Counted from the stretch's first letter, positions 52,350 to 61,130 are shown. The stretch is DNA of 64,000 bases from an uncultured bacterium (GCA_949840775.1 CATKXO010000004.1:40826-104825), one strand, 5' to 3'. The notes: a model not told the origin generated them from the sequence alone. Made by a program: numbers and translations.

Positions 52350-52608
52350 CAGCAAATGCAATGAAGGGGAAAAAGACAGCTTTCTCCCACGCAGAGAGCC
52401 GGCGGGCGGTGTGAGCCGGTGTGGAGCAGCTGTGGATGACTGGCCCCTGAGCAGCCTGCCTGAACCGCAGTAGGGCAGGACGTATGGCCCCGTTACCGGC
52501 CGAAGCCTTGTTGGAGGCTGTGAGGGCGGGCAGGTAACTGTCCGCTGAACCAGGGTGGTACCGCGTGTAATGAACACGCCCCTGACTTGAAAAAGTCGGG
52601 GGCTTTTT
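52350..52608 (+). promoter_or_regulatory. T-box leader upstream of zinc-ribbon gene and leuA
   Basis: T-box AGGGTGGTACCGCG (52552-52565). Terminator stem GCCCCTGACTT / AAGTCGGGGGC (one G-U) at 52578-52603, then TTTTT. Stem I shows AGAGAGCCGG and GGTGTGAGCCGG. The specifier is not certain: GATGACTGGCC contains CTG (Leu), in register with the TGC of the cysE T-box, but ACT, GAC and TGG cannot be excluded. leuA downstream favours leucine. Confidence 0.88.
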
Positions 52609-52634
52609 GCTGTTTCCGTATAAAGGAGGCTGTT

Positions 52635-53252
52635 ATGCCGAAAAATCGAATCAGGGATAGGTGCTACGGAGCCTACAGCGTCCATTCCGTCCTGCGGGCA
52701 GGGGGGCTGTATGTGACCTGTCCCCGCTGCGGCGGACTGGGGATGGTCACCCTGGAGAACGAACACGGCCGCTTCCGCTGTACCCGTTGCGGGTACACGG
52801 TGGCAAAGGCGCGGACCCAGTACCGATACAGAATCCAGAACCTGTGTGAATCCTGCGGCCGGTACTACAACGTCCCCATTCTGGACCGCCGCCAGTCCTT
52901 CCCGGTGCTCCGGGTTCCCTGCCCCTACTGCGGTCATGTGATGCCAGGGCGGGTGGAAAAGACCTGGCAGCCATACAGTTGGATCAGCGGCGATGGAGAA
53001 ATTCGTCGGGGTCGCGACCCCATTTTCGGATTTGATTTGTGGTTTCTGACCAGCTTCGACGGCAAACCGGTGTGGGCGCTGAACCGGGAACACCTGGCTT
53101 ATCTCATTGGCTATCTCAGCGCCAATCTGCGGGAAAAGGCACCGGACAATCCCGGCCTGCGAACCCAGGCGGACATGCTGCCGTCTTTTATGAAAACAGC
53201 GAAAAATCGGGAGCGGCTTGTAAAACGCCTGGAAAAGTTACAGCAAAAATGA
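52635..53252 (+). CDS. Zinc-ribbon-rich hypothetical protein
   Basis: A 205-residue cytosolic protein with three Cys pairs: CPRCGGLG and CTRCGYT (residues about 29-53) forming one ribbon, CESCGRYYN and PCPYCGHVM forming another. The C-terminal half is basic and helical. It lies between a T-box and leuA and is probably cotranscribed, but no link to leucine synthesis is known to me. ATG at 52635 after AAAGGAGG. Confidence 0.8.
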   Translation: MPKNRIRDRCYGAYSVHSVLRAGGLYVTCPRCGGLGMVTLENEHGRFRCTRCGYTVAKARTQYRYRIQNLCESCGRYYNVPILDRRQSFPVLRVPCPYCGHVMPGRVEKTWQPYSWISGDGEIRRGRDPIFGFDLWFLTSFDGKPVWALNREHLAYLIGYLSANLREKAPDNPGLRTQADMLPSFMKTAKNRERLVKRLEKLQQK

Positions 53253-53279
53253 TTGTATATTTTAAGGAGGATACCTTAC

Positions 53280-54965
53280 ATGAAACCCGGATTTGAAAAG
53301 TACATTCCCTTTACTCCCCAGCCCATTCGGGGCCGCACCTGGCCCGACCGGGTGATTACCAGGGCCCCCGTCTGGTGTTCCGTGGACCTGCGGGACGGCA
53401 ACCAGGCCCTGGTGGACCCCATGAACCTGGCCGAAAAGCTGGAGTATTTCCATACGCTGGTGGACATCGGCGTGAAGGAGATTGAGATCGGCTTTCCCTC
53501 CGCCAGCGAGACGGAGTATGAGATCTGCCGGGAGCTCATCGAGGGGGGGCACATCCCCGACGACGTGACCATCCAGGTACTGGTCCAGGCCCGTGAGCAC
53601 CTGATTAAGAAGACCTTCGAAGCCATCCAGGGGGCCAAAAACGTCATCCTCCACTTTTACAACTCCACCTCCACCCTCCAGAGGAAGGTGGTCTTCCACA
53701 TGGACTGCGACGGCATCACCAAAATTGCCACCGACGCCGCCGATTTGATCTACGAGATGTCCCAGCCCATGATTAAATCCGGTATGAATCTGCGGTTTGA
53801 ATACTCTCCGGAATCGTTTATGGGCACCGAGATGGACTACGCCGTGGAGATATGCCAGGCGGTGCTGGATCACCTCCACGCCACCCCCGACAACAAGGTC
53901 ATCCTCAACCTTCCCACCACCGTGGAGAACTGTATGCCCAATCAGTTCGCCGACATGCTGGAGTACTTCATCCGCACCCTGCCCGGCCGGGACAGCGCCA
54001 TCATTTCCCTCCATCCCCACAACGACCGGGGCTGCGGCGTGGCCACCACCGAAATGGGCCTGCTGGCCGGGGCCGACCGGGTGGAGGCCACCCTCTTCGG
54101 CAACGGTGAGCGCACCGGCAACGTGGACATGGTCACCCTGGCCATGAACATGTACACCCAGGGGGTGGACCCGGATCTGGACTTCTCCCAGATCAACAAG
54201 ATCAAGGAGATGTTCGAGCGGTGTACCAAGATGCCGGTGGGCGACCGCCAGCCCTACGCCGGCAAGCTGGTGTTCACCGCCTTCTCCGGCAGCCACCAGG
54301 ACGCCATCAACAAGGGCGTGCAGTATATGAAATCCTCGGGCACCGAGTACTGGGAAATCCCTTACCTGCCCATCGACCCCGCCGACGTGGGCCGGGAGTA
54401 CGAGCCCATCATCCGCATTAACTCCCAGTCGGGCAAGGGGGGCGCCGCCTACATCATGGAGCACGACTTCGGCTTCGACCTGCCCAAGTCCATGCACCCG
54501 GAGTTTGGCCACATCGTCCAGGTGGAGACCGACAAGGTGGGCAAGGAAATCGCCCCGGAGCGGATCAGCGAACTGTTCCATCAGGAGTATGTGGACGTGA
54601 AGCAGCCCTACCAGCTGCTCAAGCACTCCTTCCACGAGACCATCGACGACGAGGGGCACTCCCACGTAGCCTTCCAGGGCACCCTGCGCCACACCGACAC
54701 CGTGTTTGAGGTGTCCGGCGAGGGCAACGGCCCCATCGACGCCTTCTTCAACGCCATCCAGGGGGAGAAGATTTCCCGCTTCACCTTCCTGGACTACGCA
54801 TCCCACGCCATTACCGACGGCTCCGACTCCCAGGGCGTGGCCTATATCCTCCTTCAGGACCAGCGCACCGGAAAGCAGTACTGGGGCGTGGGCCTCAGCC
54901 ACAACATCAACCTGGCCCCCCTCCGGGCCATCCTGGCCGCCATCAACCGGGCCAAGAGAGCATAA
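53280..54965 (+). CDS. leuA: 2-isopropylmalate synthase, type 2
   Basis: Condenses acetyl-CoA and 2-oxoisovalerate, first step of leucine synthesis. The 561-residue enzyme belongs to the longer type 2 group: VWCSVDLRDGNQALVDPMNL (catalytic DLRDGNQ), HPHNDRGCGVATTEMGL (metal His), FGNGERTGNVDMV and a C-terminal allosteric domain. ATG at 53280 follows TAAGGAGG. Likely under T-box control with the upstream gene. Confidence 0.95.
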   Translation: MKPGFEKYIPFTPQPIRGRTWPDRVITRAPVWCSVDLRDGNQALVDPMNLAEKLEYFHTLVDIGVKEIEIGFPSASETEYEICRELIEGGHIPDDVTIQVLVQAREHLIKKTFEAIQGAKNVILHFYNSTSTLQRKVVFHMDCDGITKIATDAADLIYEMSQPMIKSGMNLRFEYSPESFMGTEMDYAVEICQAVLDHLHATPDNKVILNLPTTVENCMPNQFADMLEYFIRTLPGRDSAIISLHPHNDRGCGVATTEMGLLAGADRVEATLFGNGERTGNVDMVTLAMNMYTQGVDPDLDFSQINKIKEMFERCTKMPVGDRQPYAGKLVFTAFSGSHQDAINKGVQYMKSSGTEYWEIPYLPIDPADVGREYEPIIRINSQSGKGGAAYIMEHDFGFDLPKSMHPEFGHIVQVETDKVGKEIAPERISELFHQEYVDVKQPYQLLKHSFHETIDDEGHSHVAFQGTLRHTDTVFEVSGEGNGPIDAFFNAIQGEKISRFTFLDYASHAITDGSDSQGVAYILLQDQRTGKQYWGVGLSHNINLAPLRAILAAINRAKRA

Positions 54966-54974
54966 GACGCCGCA

Positions 54975-55004
54975 ATCCCCCTGGCGAAAACACGTCAGGG
55001 GGAT
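54975..55004 (+). terminator. Hairpin after leuA
   Basis: ATCCCCCTG / CAGGGGGAT, loop 12 nt. No long T-run, so a weak terminator or processing site. Confidence 0.6.
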
Positions 55005-55038
55005 GACAGCAGGCTTTATATTTTGCCGGCAGCGGCAA

Positions 55039-55932
55039 TCAGCTTTGGGAGGAATACTCAAAGCTGGCGTTTTCATCCGTATGTTGAAACAGCAGGTCTT
55101 TCCCATGCCAGAAGCGGTAGCAAACTTTTGCGCAGAGGCTCTCGTGGATGGTGCGCTCCATGCGGCCCTCCACCGGGGCGCGGAGTGCCTGCCGCCGCTG
55201 GTTCAGCAGCTGCGCTTCCAGGCGGTACTTCCCCTGACGGATTACCGCACCGGAGGGGGACCACACCTTGATTTGGGCTCCCCGATAGGTGGCCAGACGG
55301 TATTCCCGGCCACGGTACAAAACAGAGCAGATGCAGCCGGTGAAACCGCCCACAGGCAGGGGGACCGTCGCCGCCGCAAGCATCAGACTGCCGGATTCCG
55401 TCCCGCCCCAGGTGCACTGCGTCCAGAGGTACTTTCTGGGGAAGGAGCGGCCCCGGTCCGTCTCGATATATCCGGTCCCGTCGGAGAAATCAAGGCGCTC
55501 ACCGTTCAGCTCCAGTGTTCCGCTCAGGGAGTGTCCCATGCTGATGACGCCGTGGGCGCACTGCATTCCCGCAAAAAAACGGAACGGCCCCATGATGTCA
55601 GAGCGCAAAGCGGTAAAAGGGCCGTAGTGCAGCCTGCCGCAGAGGGAAAGGCCGTCCCGCTGGATGTGAAGGCCGATCCCCTGACTGTCAAAGTGGGACT
55701 GTCCGACCTGGATATGAAGCGGCCGGCGGGAGACTTGCAGCTGTGTTTCCGGGTACTCCAGCCACCATGCCTGATCCCTTGAAATAACCTGGAGGGAGGC
55801 GGTGCGGTGTCCCCCTCTGTCGGTATGAAACGCCGGGATTAGTGCAAGGTTCTGCCCCTGCGGATTCTGGTGCTTGAAATACCAGCCCTCAAAATAGGGG
55901 CCGGTCCTGTTTGTGCCGCAGAAAAATCCCAT
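55039..55932 (-). CDS. Tocopherol cyclase-like family protein
   Basis: A 297-residue beta-rich protein of the tocopherol-cyclase-like family in Firmicutes. The N-terminal GPYFEGWYFKHQN and later GTGYIETDRGRSFPRKYLW with WTQCTW are the conserved blocks (FEGWY-K, Y-E-x-x-G). Its function in bacteria is not tocopherol synthesis, as no other pathway genes are present. ATG at 55932 follows GGGGTG; the upstream GTG is less likely. A hairpin at 55944-55973 overlaps the ribosome-binding site. Confidence 0.85.
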   Translation of the reverse strand: MGFFCGTNRTGPYFEGWYFKHQNPQGQNLALIPAFHTDRGGHRTASLQVISRDQAWWLEYPETQLQVSRRPLHIQVGQSHFDSQGIGLHIQRDGLSLCGRLHYGPFTALRSDIMGPFRFFAGMQCAHGVISMGHSLSGTLELNGERLDFSDGTGYIETDRGRSFPRKYLWTQCTWGGTESGSLMLAAATVPLPVGGFTGCICSVLYRGREYRLATYRGAQIKVWSPSGAVIRQGKYRLEAQLLNQRRQALRAPVEGRMERTIHESLCAKVCYRFWHGKDLLFQHTDENASFEYSSQS

Positions 55933-55943
55933 GATAATGATCA

Positions 55944-55980
55944 CCCCAGATTCAGTTTTCCCTGAATCTGGGGCTTTTAT
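55944..55980 (+). terminator. Hairpin between yaaA and cyclase-like gene
   Basis: CCCCAGATTCAG / CTGAATCTGGGG, perfect 12 bp. T-run (CTTTTAT) only on the plus strand. On the minus strand it overlaps the Shine-Dalgarno of the 55932 gene and could limit its translation. Confidence 0.65.
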
Positions 55981-56037
55981 AGGGGGCGGATTCCTGCTGG
56001 ACGCAGGGGATTCAGCTGGTTCCGGTCAGAAAGCCAC

Positions 56038-56796
56038 TCAATCCTTGCGGGACTGTATCCAAAGAAGCACCGTGTGGCTCCCCTCCGATGTGGAACGGCA
56101 GAATTGATAGCCCAGCTGGTCAAAGGCCCGGAGGTCATCCAGGCTTTTGATTTGATTCTCCGCCAGCCAGCGCACCATCTGCCCGCGGGCCATTTTACAT
56201 TTGGTGCCCTTTTCGATGATCTTGCCATCTTTCCGCTCTCCAAAGATACAGGTGACAAACCGGACGGCTTCGGGAAGATGGGCCTCCACCGCTTTGCTGT
56301 ACTCCTTGGAGGCCAGATTCAGCACTACGTCCGTCTCCGAGGCCAGCTGACGGGCCAGGCGGTCGCCCCAGAACTGATATAAATCTTGGCAGCCGTCCAC
56401 CGCCAACCTGGCCTGCATCTCCAGCCGGTAGGGGGTCACGCCGTCGAAGGGCCGCAGCAGGCCGTAGAAGCCGGAGAGGATGCGCAGGTGCTCCCGGAGA
56501 TAGTCCAGGTGGGCCGCCTCCATCACGCCGGGGGCCATGTAGCGGTACTGGATGCCCTCGTAGGAGAGAATCGCTGGAGTGAGACTGCGGTACAAATCCA
56601 TCTGCTCCAGCCGCTCCACATTCAGCTTGGCGATGGAATCGTTGCACTTCCAGAGAACCTGCAAATCTTTGGGGGACATACTCTGAAGGGCAGCCTTCAG
56701 CCGTTCTGTCTGCACCAGGAACTGGGGCGGGCTGTCCACGGCAAAGCTGTCCGCATCCACCACCATTTTCTTGGCGGGGGCGATGATGACGCGCAT
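56038..56796 (-). CDS. yaaA: Peroxide stress protein YaaA
   Basis: A 252-residue DUF328/UPF0246 protein. YaaA limits free iron and oxidative damage in E. coli. The conserved blocks are IIAPAKKMVVD, SGFYGLLRPFDGVTPYRLEM and LASKEYSKAVE with FGERKDGKIIEKGTKCKMAR. The start is the ATG at 56796. It follows the 152-residue gene by 3 bp on the minus strand, which places it downstream of the deformylase gene in one operon. Confidence 0.93.
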   Translation of the reverse strand: MRVIIAPAKKMVVDADSFAVDSPPQFLVQTERLKAALQSMSPKDLQVLWKCNDSIAKLNVERLEQMDLYRSLTPAILSYEGIQYRYMAPGVMEAAHLDYLREHLRILSGFYGLLRPFDGVTPYRLEMQARLAVDGCQDLYQFWGDRLARQLASETDVVLNLASKEYSKAVEAHLPEAVRFVTCIFGERKDGKIIEKGTKCKMARGQMVRWLAENQIKSLDDLRAFDQLGYQFCRSTSEGSHTVLLWIQSRKD

Positions 56797-56799
56797 AGG

Positions 56800-57258
56800 T
56801 CAGGCCCCCTGATTTCCCAATGCACTGATTTTTTCCAGCGCCGCTACAATGTCCTTCAAAACCAGAGGCTGCATACTGTCCGGATAGCCGCTCAGGTCGG
56901 CACGCTCCAGTACCGCCCGAATACGGGGGATCAGTTCCGGTTTTGCCTCCGCAATTTCCGGAAGCGCCGCCACGCACTGACGGGCCGTGATTGGCTTTAC
57001 ATCGGTCACATGGGATAGAAATTCGTCCAGCAGTAAGTCAAATTTACCCTCCCTGTCCCAACGGGCATTGGCCGCAAGGATGGAGATGGCCCGGTTGCGG
57101 AGCAGGGAGTTTTTGTGCTGCAGGAGAGCGGCAAACTCATCAAAGTGAGGATACCAGGCATCAGAAGCTCTGCTTTCTTCGGTGATCTGCTGGGTGAAGG
57201 CATAGGCGTCTCTGGCGTTTTTCGCCGTCAGGCGGGCGATACAGGTATCGAAGTCCAT
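56800..57258 (-). CDS. Hypothetical HEAT-like helical protein
   Basis: A 152-residue all-alpha protein with HEAT-repeat-like helices (NSLLRNRAISILAANARWD, TARQCVAALPEIAEAKPELI). Such proteins often act as binding scaffolds. It lies between a peptide deformylase and yaaA with 1- to 3-bp gaps, so the three are one transcription unit. No specific partner known. Confidence 0.75.
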   Translation of the reverse strand: MDFDTCIARLTAKNARDAYAFTQQITEESRASDAWYPHFDEFAALLQHKNSLLRNRAISILAANARWDREGKFDLLLDEFLSHVTDVKPITARQCVAALPEIAEAKPELIPRIRAVLERADLSGYPDSMQPLVLKDIVAALEKISALGNQGA

Positions 57259-57259
57259 A

Positions 57260-57670
57260 TTAAATCAGCACTCCCTCGCAGTGGTCGATTTCATGCTGGA
57301 TGATTTGGGCCGTCCAGCCGGTGAAGGTCTTAAAGCGGGTCTGGAACTGTTCGTTCCGGTACTGCACCTTGATGGACTTCCAGCGCTTGGCTCTCCGGGT
57401 GCCGGTGAGGGAGAGACAGCCCTCCTCCGCCTCGTAGGGTCCGGATTTCTTGACGATTTCCGGGTTAAACATCACCATGTACTTTCCCTCGTTGTCAAAG
57501 ACGATAATCCGCTTGTTGACGCCGATCATATTGGCCGCCATGCCCACACAGCCGGCCTGATGGGCGGTCAGGGTGTCCAGCAGGTCCTGGGCCACGGGCA
57601 AGTCCTCCAAGGTGGCCGGCTCAGCTTTTTGGGAAAGGAACGTTTCGTCCTGCATAATCTCTTGTACCAC
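57260..57670 (-). CDS. def: Peptide deformylase
   Basis: A 136-residue metalloprotease that removes N-formyl from nascent proteins. Motif 1 is reduced to AGCVGMAANMIG (GxGxAAxQ without Gln), motif 2 EEGCLSL (metal Cys), motif 3 IIQHEIDHCEGVLI (HExxH). The missing Gln in motif 1 resembles Gram-positive secondary deformylases. Start GTG/ATG near 57670; the length is at the short end. It heads a minus-strand operon. Confidence 0.88.
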   Translation of the reverse strand: MVQEIMQDETFLSQKAEPATLEDLPVAQDLLDTLTAHQAGCVGMAANMIGVNKRIIVFDNEGKYMVMFNPEIVKKSGPYEAEEGCLSLTGTRRAKRWKSIKVQYRNEQFQTRFKTFTGWTAQIIQHEIDHCEGVLI

Positions 57671-57818
57671 AGCATTGCACCTCCGGTTTTATTTCCCCGG
57701 CGGGGGATCTGGAGCGTATCAGGGGACAGCCGGTCCGGTATTGGGATTCCTGCGGCGCATATTCTGGACGGGCCTGGCCTCATCTGCAAGCAGAACCACA
57801 AAAATTTTCTGAATCCCC

Positions 57819-57847
57819 TTGCACAGCAGAGAGAAGTTTAGTATAAT
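57819..57847 (+). promoter_or_regulatory. Promoter of SprA-like gene
   Basis: TTGCAC-N17-TATAAT, 38 bp before the GTG start. Confidence 0.75.
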
Positions 57848-57885
57848 ATCCCTGTAAAGCTTTGTGAAAGAAAGGGGTGTCCGCA

Positions 57886-58557
57886 GTGGCTGGCATTGGA
57901 GCGATTGGAAGCTATGGCAGCGCCGGCGGCTACTATTCCATCTATCAAAATAGAAACACCTGGCAGAGCCGGGGGACCAGCGCCGGCGGAACCGAGCCGG
58001 TCAGCCCGGTGTCCCGGGCCCAGGCCACGCCGGTTCCTCCTGTAGAGCGGACGCCCGCCGTCCACCGGGGGGCAGCTCAGCCTACTCAGGAGGACAGTCC
58101 GTTCCCGTTTCCCACCCTGCGGGAGGGGGCCGACCCCGCTGAGATGGCGGTTCGGTCCCGGATTCAGTATCTGGATGAGGAGGCAGAGGAGACCAAGTCC
58201 CCCCGGGAGGTTTTGGAGGAGGCCGAATGCCAGACCTGCAAGAAGCGCAAGTACCAGGACGGCTCCGATGATCCCGGCGTCTCCTTCAAAACCGCTACCA
58301 ACGTGGACCCCAAGCTGGCGGCCTCCGCCGTCCGGGGCCATGAACAGGAACACGTGGTCCGGGAGCAGGCCAAGGCAAAGCGGGAGGACCGGAAGGTGGT
58401 CAGCCAGTCGGTGACCATCCACACCGCCATCTGCCCCGAGTGCGGCGACGTATATGTCTCCGGCGGCACCACCCGCACCAGCACCAAGGCCAACCCCGTG
58501 GAGGAGCCCCGGCAGGAGGAGAATGAACAGAAGTCCGGATTTCAGGCCTTGGCATAA
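57886..58557 (+). CDS. SprA-related putative metalloprotease
   Basis: A 223-residue protein of the SprA-related/CJM1_0395 family of putative metalloproteases. It has AECQTCKKRKYQDGSDDPGV then ASAVRGHEQEHVVREQA (HExEH zinc motif) and a C-terminal ICPECGDVYVSGGTTR. The N-terminal 100 residues are Pro/Ser/Gly-rich and low in structure. GTG at 57886 follows AAAGGGG at 8-nt spacing, better than GTG 57877. Catalysis is unproven in this family. Confidence 0.85.
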   Translation: MAGIGAIGSYGSAGGYYSIYQNRNTWQSRGTSAGGTEPVSPVSRAQATPVPPVERTPAVHRGAAQPTQEDSPFPFPTLREGADPAEMAVRSRIQYLDEEAEETKSPREVLEEAECQTCKKRKYQDGSDDPGVSFKTATNVDPKLAASAVRGHEQEHVVREQAKAKREDRKVVSQSVTIHTAICPECGDVYVSGGTTRTSTKANPVEEPRQEENEQKSGFQALA

Positions 58558-58598
58558 CAGAAAAAATGTATTGTGGGCGCATCATGACTGAATAAGTG

Positions 58599-58631
58599 AG
58601 AGCTGTACCGGAAGCTGGTGCAGCTCTTTTT
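58599..58631. terminator. Shared hairpin after SprA-like gene
   Basis: AGAGCTG / CAGCTCT with inner CC/GG pairs, then TTTTT on the plus strand. It overlaps the stop of the micro-ORF at 58630-58683 on the minus strand. Confidence 0.75.
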
Positions 58632-58683
58632 ATATGGTGATGCTGTCCCACTGGCGGGCGATGCACAGAACGTTTGTAAACAT
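58630..58683 (-). CDS. 17-residue micro-ORF
   Basis: MFTNVLCIARQWDSITI with TAA directly before the shared hairpin. GGAGGGACGG lies upstream. A sigma-A promoter TTGACA-N17-TATCAT at 58706-58734 reads into it. It may encode a regulatory or toxic micropeptide or mark a structured RNA. A second ATG 4 nt upstream in another frame (MNVYKRS...) runs antisense through the SprA-like gene and is rejected. Confidence 0.35.
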   Translation of the reverse strand: MFTNVLCIARQWDSITI

Positions 58684-58705
58684 TCATAGCCGTCCCTCCG
58701 CAAAT

Positions 58706-58734
58706 ATGATATGTCATATAAAATATATTGTCAA
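58706..58734 (-). promoter_or_regulatory. Promoter of micro-ORF transcript
   Basis: TTGACA-N17-TATCAT on the minus strand, in an AT-rich stretch with repeated TTGACAAT. Confidence 0.6.
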
Positions 58735-58770
58735 GTATTGTCAAGGAGCACTGTGTCGGAAATACAATAT

Positions 58771-60459
58771 TTATCGTGCCGCTTGCAGAGGGAATATAAC
58801 CGAAATGCTCGTGCCAGTACCGGCATCGCTTTGCAGCTCAATGACTGCATGGTGATACTGCGCGATATGCTTCACAATAGACAAACCCAATCCTGTCCCT
58901 CCGGAAGCTTTCGACCGGCTCTTATCCACCCGGAAGAATCGTTCAAATACGCGGGATTGGTACTCCGGGGGGATGCCGATGCCGGTATCTCTGACAGTGA
59001 GGGAGGCATTTCGCGTCCCTTTGGAGACGATGATTTCCACGGAGCCATTTTCCACATTGTACTTGATGGCGTTGTCGCAGAGATTGCAGATCATCTCATA
59101 CAGAAAGCCCCGTACCCCATTTACCTGGGCACTTTCCCCCGCAACGGAGATTTGAACCTGTTTTTTCTCAGCGTTGTCCTGTAGTGCGGATACCGCGCTA
59201 TGGGCCAGCGGGAGAAGGTCCACCGCCTCCCACCCCATCTCTGAACCCTCGTCCAGTTGGGAAAGGTGAATGATATCCTCCACCAACGTGACCAGCCGGG
59301 CGGCTTCCTTATGAATCACTTCAGAAAATTGAGGGATGTCCTCCTGCCTGACCATCCCGTTTTTCAGCAGTTCCGCGCTGCCCAGGATAGATTGCAGCGG
59401 GGTTTTCAGCTCGTGGGACACATTGGCGGTAAACTCCCGCCGGCTGCGCTCTGCCGCCGCCTGCTCCGTCACGTCAAAGGCCAGTAATACCGTTCCAATC
59501 ATCGCGCCGTCCGACTCGACCCGGCTGATGTCAACCTGGATTTCACGGCCGTTCCGCACCGCCCGCACCTCACTGTGCCCCTCCTCCAGCGCGGTCAAAA
59601 TTGCCTGGCTCATTTCATGGTTGCGGTCCACTGTCAGAAAGTCTTTTTGGATACAGGAGCGGTCGGTATCGAACAGTCTCTGTGCCGCCGGATTGATGCT
59701 CAGAATCACGCCTTTTTGATTCAGCACCACCAATCCCTCATTCATACTTTTCGTAATCTGCTCAAACTCATCCGTCCTGGCCCGCAGTTCCCGCATTTGC
59801 GCACTGATTTGACTGCGCTGCTGTTGGATACGCCGCAGCAATGGCGACAACTCCTCGTAGGCGTCATTTTCCAGCGGGTGTTCCAGGTCCAGAGCATTGA
59901 AGGGCTGAACGATTTTCTTCGCCATCCGGCCGGCCAGGACCGCCGAAAGAATCACAGCGAAAATCCCCACCAGCAAAATTGGCTGGAGCATGACCAATAC
60001 CAGGGCCGGCACTGTCACCTGGCTGGCGGAAATACGCAGTACAGTCCCATTGTTCAGTGCTCGTGCATAATAGAGCGTCCGCTCCGTCAATGTGTCGGAG
60101 TAGCGGACAGTGCTGCCTTCCCCCTTGGCAAACGCCTCCCGAATTTCCACGCGGTTCCCATGATTCCTCATAGCCTCCGCAGGTTCCTCCGTGTCGAACA
60201 GCACTGTCCCGTCCGAAGCGATCCATGTCAGCCGGTACTCCGGCGTCCAAGGGTAGCGGTAATCCGTGGCAGTCAGTTTTTCCAGATATGCCTGTCCGCT
60301 CTCCTCCACCGCATAGGCGGCCAGCCGCAGCTCGTCCCTGAGCTGGTTGGCCTGCACCGTTCCAAAGTAGTCATATAGGCAGCCCAGTACGATTACAAGG
60401 CTGGCCAGCAGTACCGCCGCCGCAACCGTCAGGGCAGATCGAAAAATTCTCTTGCTCAC
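58771..60459 (-). CDS. phoR: PhoR-type sensor histidine kinase
   Basis: A 562-residue membrane kinase. N-terminal TM (about 10-30), an extracytoplasmic sensor domain, second TM (about 150-175), then a HAMP-like linker, a PAS domain (about 230-330) and the kinase core. H box is ANVSHELKTPLQSILGSAEL, N box CDNAIKYNVENGSV, G boxes VRDTGIGIPPEYQSRVFERF and GGTGLGLSIVKHIA. It overlaps the regulator by 4 nt (ATGA). The Pho assignment rests on the PhoP boxes and cotransporter next door. Confidence 0.9.
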   Translation of the reverse strand: MSKRIFRSALTVAAAVLLASLVIVLGCLYDYFGTVQANQLRDELRLAAYAVEESGQAYLEKLTATDYRYPWTPEYRLTWIASDGTVLFDTEEPAEAMRNHGNRVEIREAFAKGEGSTVRYSDTLTERTLYYARALNNGTVLRISASQVTVPALVLVMLQPILLVGIFAVILSAVLAGRMAKKIVQPFNALDLEHPLENDAYEELSPLLRRIQQQRSQISAQMRELRARTDEFEQITKSMNEGLVVLNQKGVILSINPAAQRLFDTDRSCIQKDFLTVDRNHEMSQAILTALEEGHSEVRAVRNGREIQVDISRVESDGAMIGTVLLAFDVTEQAAAERSRREFTANVSHELKTPLQSILGSAELLKNGMVRQEDIPQFSEVIHKEAARLVTLVEDIIHLSQLDEGSEMGWEAVDLLPLAHSAVSALQDNAEKKQVQISVAGESAQVNGVRGFLYEMICNLCDNAIKYNVENGSVEIIVSKGTRNASLTVRDTGIGIPPEYQSRVFERFFRVDKSRSKASGGTGLGLSIVKHIAQYHHAVIELQSDAGTGTSISVIFPLQAAR

Positions 60460-61130
60460 GGCTTTCCCTCCCAGCGGTAGCCCACACTGCGGACCGTTTC
60501 GATCATCGCACCATACGCCCCCAGCTTCTGCCGCAGTGTTTTGATGTGTACATCCACTGTCCGCGTCTCTCCGGCATAATCCACTCCCCAGACGGCAGAC
60601 AGCAGCTGCTCTCGGGTAAAGGCAGTGCCCGGGTGGGTAAGGAACAGACGCAGCAGTTCAAACTCCTTGAAGGTGAAGGTAAGCCGCTGGCCGTCCATTA
60701 TGACGGTATGCTCCTCCAAATCCATAGTCAAACCGCCCGCTGCCAGGACATTCCGCTCCTGCCTGGGCCGGCAGCGGCGCAGCACCGCCTTGACACGGGA
60801 GACCATCTCCATCATACCGAAGGGCTTGACCAGATAATCGTCCGCCCCCAGATCCAAGCTCTGGATTTTGTCGTACTCCGCACCCTTGGCCGTGGCCATG
60901 ATGACGGGGATGCCCCAAGTGTCGCTGGAGGATTTCAGTTCCCTCAACAGCTCCACACCGTTTTTCCCCGGCAGCATCACATCCAGGATGACAAGCTCCG
61001 GTTTTTCTGTCCGCAGTGCACGCAAAAAGGAATCGCCGCAGGCAAATCCCCTGGCCTCAAAGCCGGCAGAAATGAGAGTATACAATTCCAAACTCTGAAT
61101 GCTCTCATCATCCTCGACACAGTAGATCAT
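60456..61130 (-). CDS. phoP: PhoP/PhoB-type response regulator
   Basis: A 224-residue OmpR-family regulator. Receiver domain: YCVEDDESIQ (acidic pocket), LVILDVMLPGKNG (phospho-Asp), ATAKGAEYDKI and ADDYLVKPFGM (Lys). Winged helix: TFKEFELLRLFLTHPGTAFT and TRTVDVHIKTLRQKLG. ATG after AAAGGAGGCG. It is between the cotransporter gene and phoR, all minus strand. Confidence 0.93.
   Translation of the reverse strand: MIYCVEDDESIQSLELYTLISAGFEARGFACGDSFLRALRTEKPELVILDVMLPGKNGVELLRELKSSSDTWGIPVIMATAKGAEYDKIQSLDLGADDYLVKPFGMMEMVSRVKAVLRRCRPRQERNVLAAGGLTMDLEEHTVIMDGQRLTFTFKEFELLRLFLTHPGTAFTREQLLSAVWGVDYAGETRTVDVHIKTLRQKLGAYGAMIETVRSVGYRWEGKP

Noticed and set aside
58400-58687. Longer minus-strand ORF starting MNVYKRS
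   Set aside because: It runs antisense through the SprA-like gene with low-complexity Arg/Pro/Trp composition typical of shadow frames.
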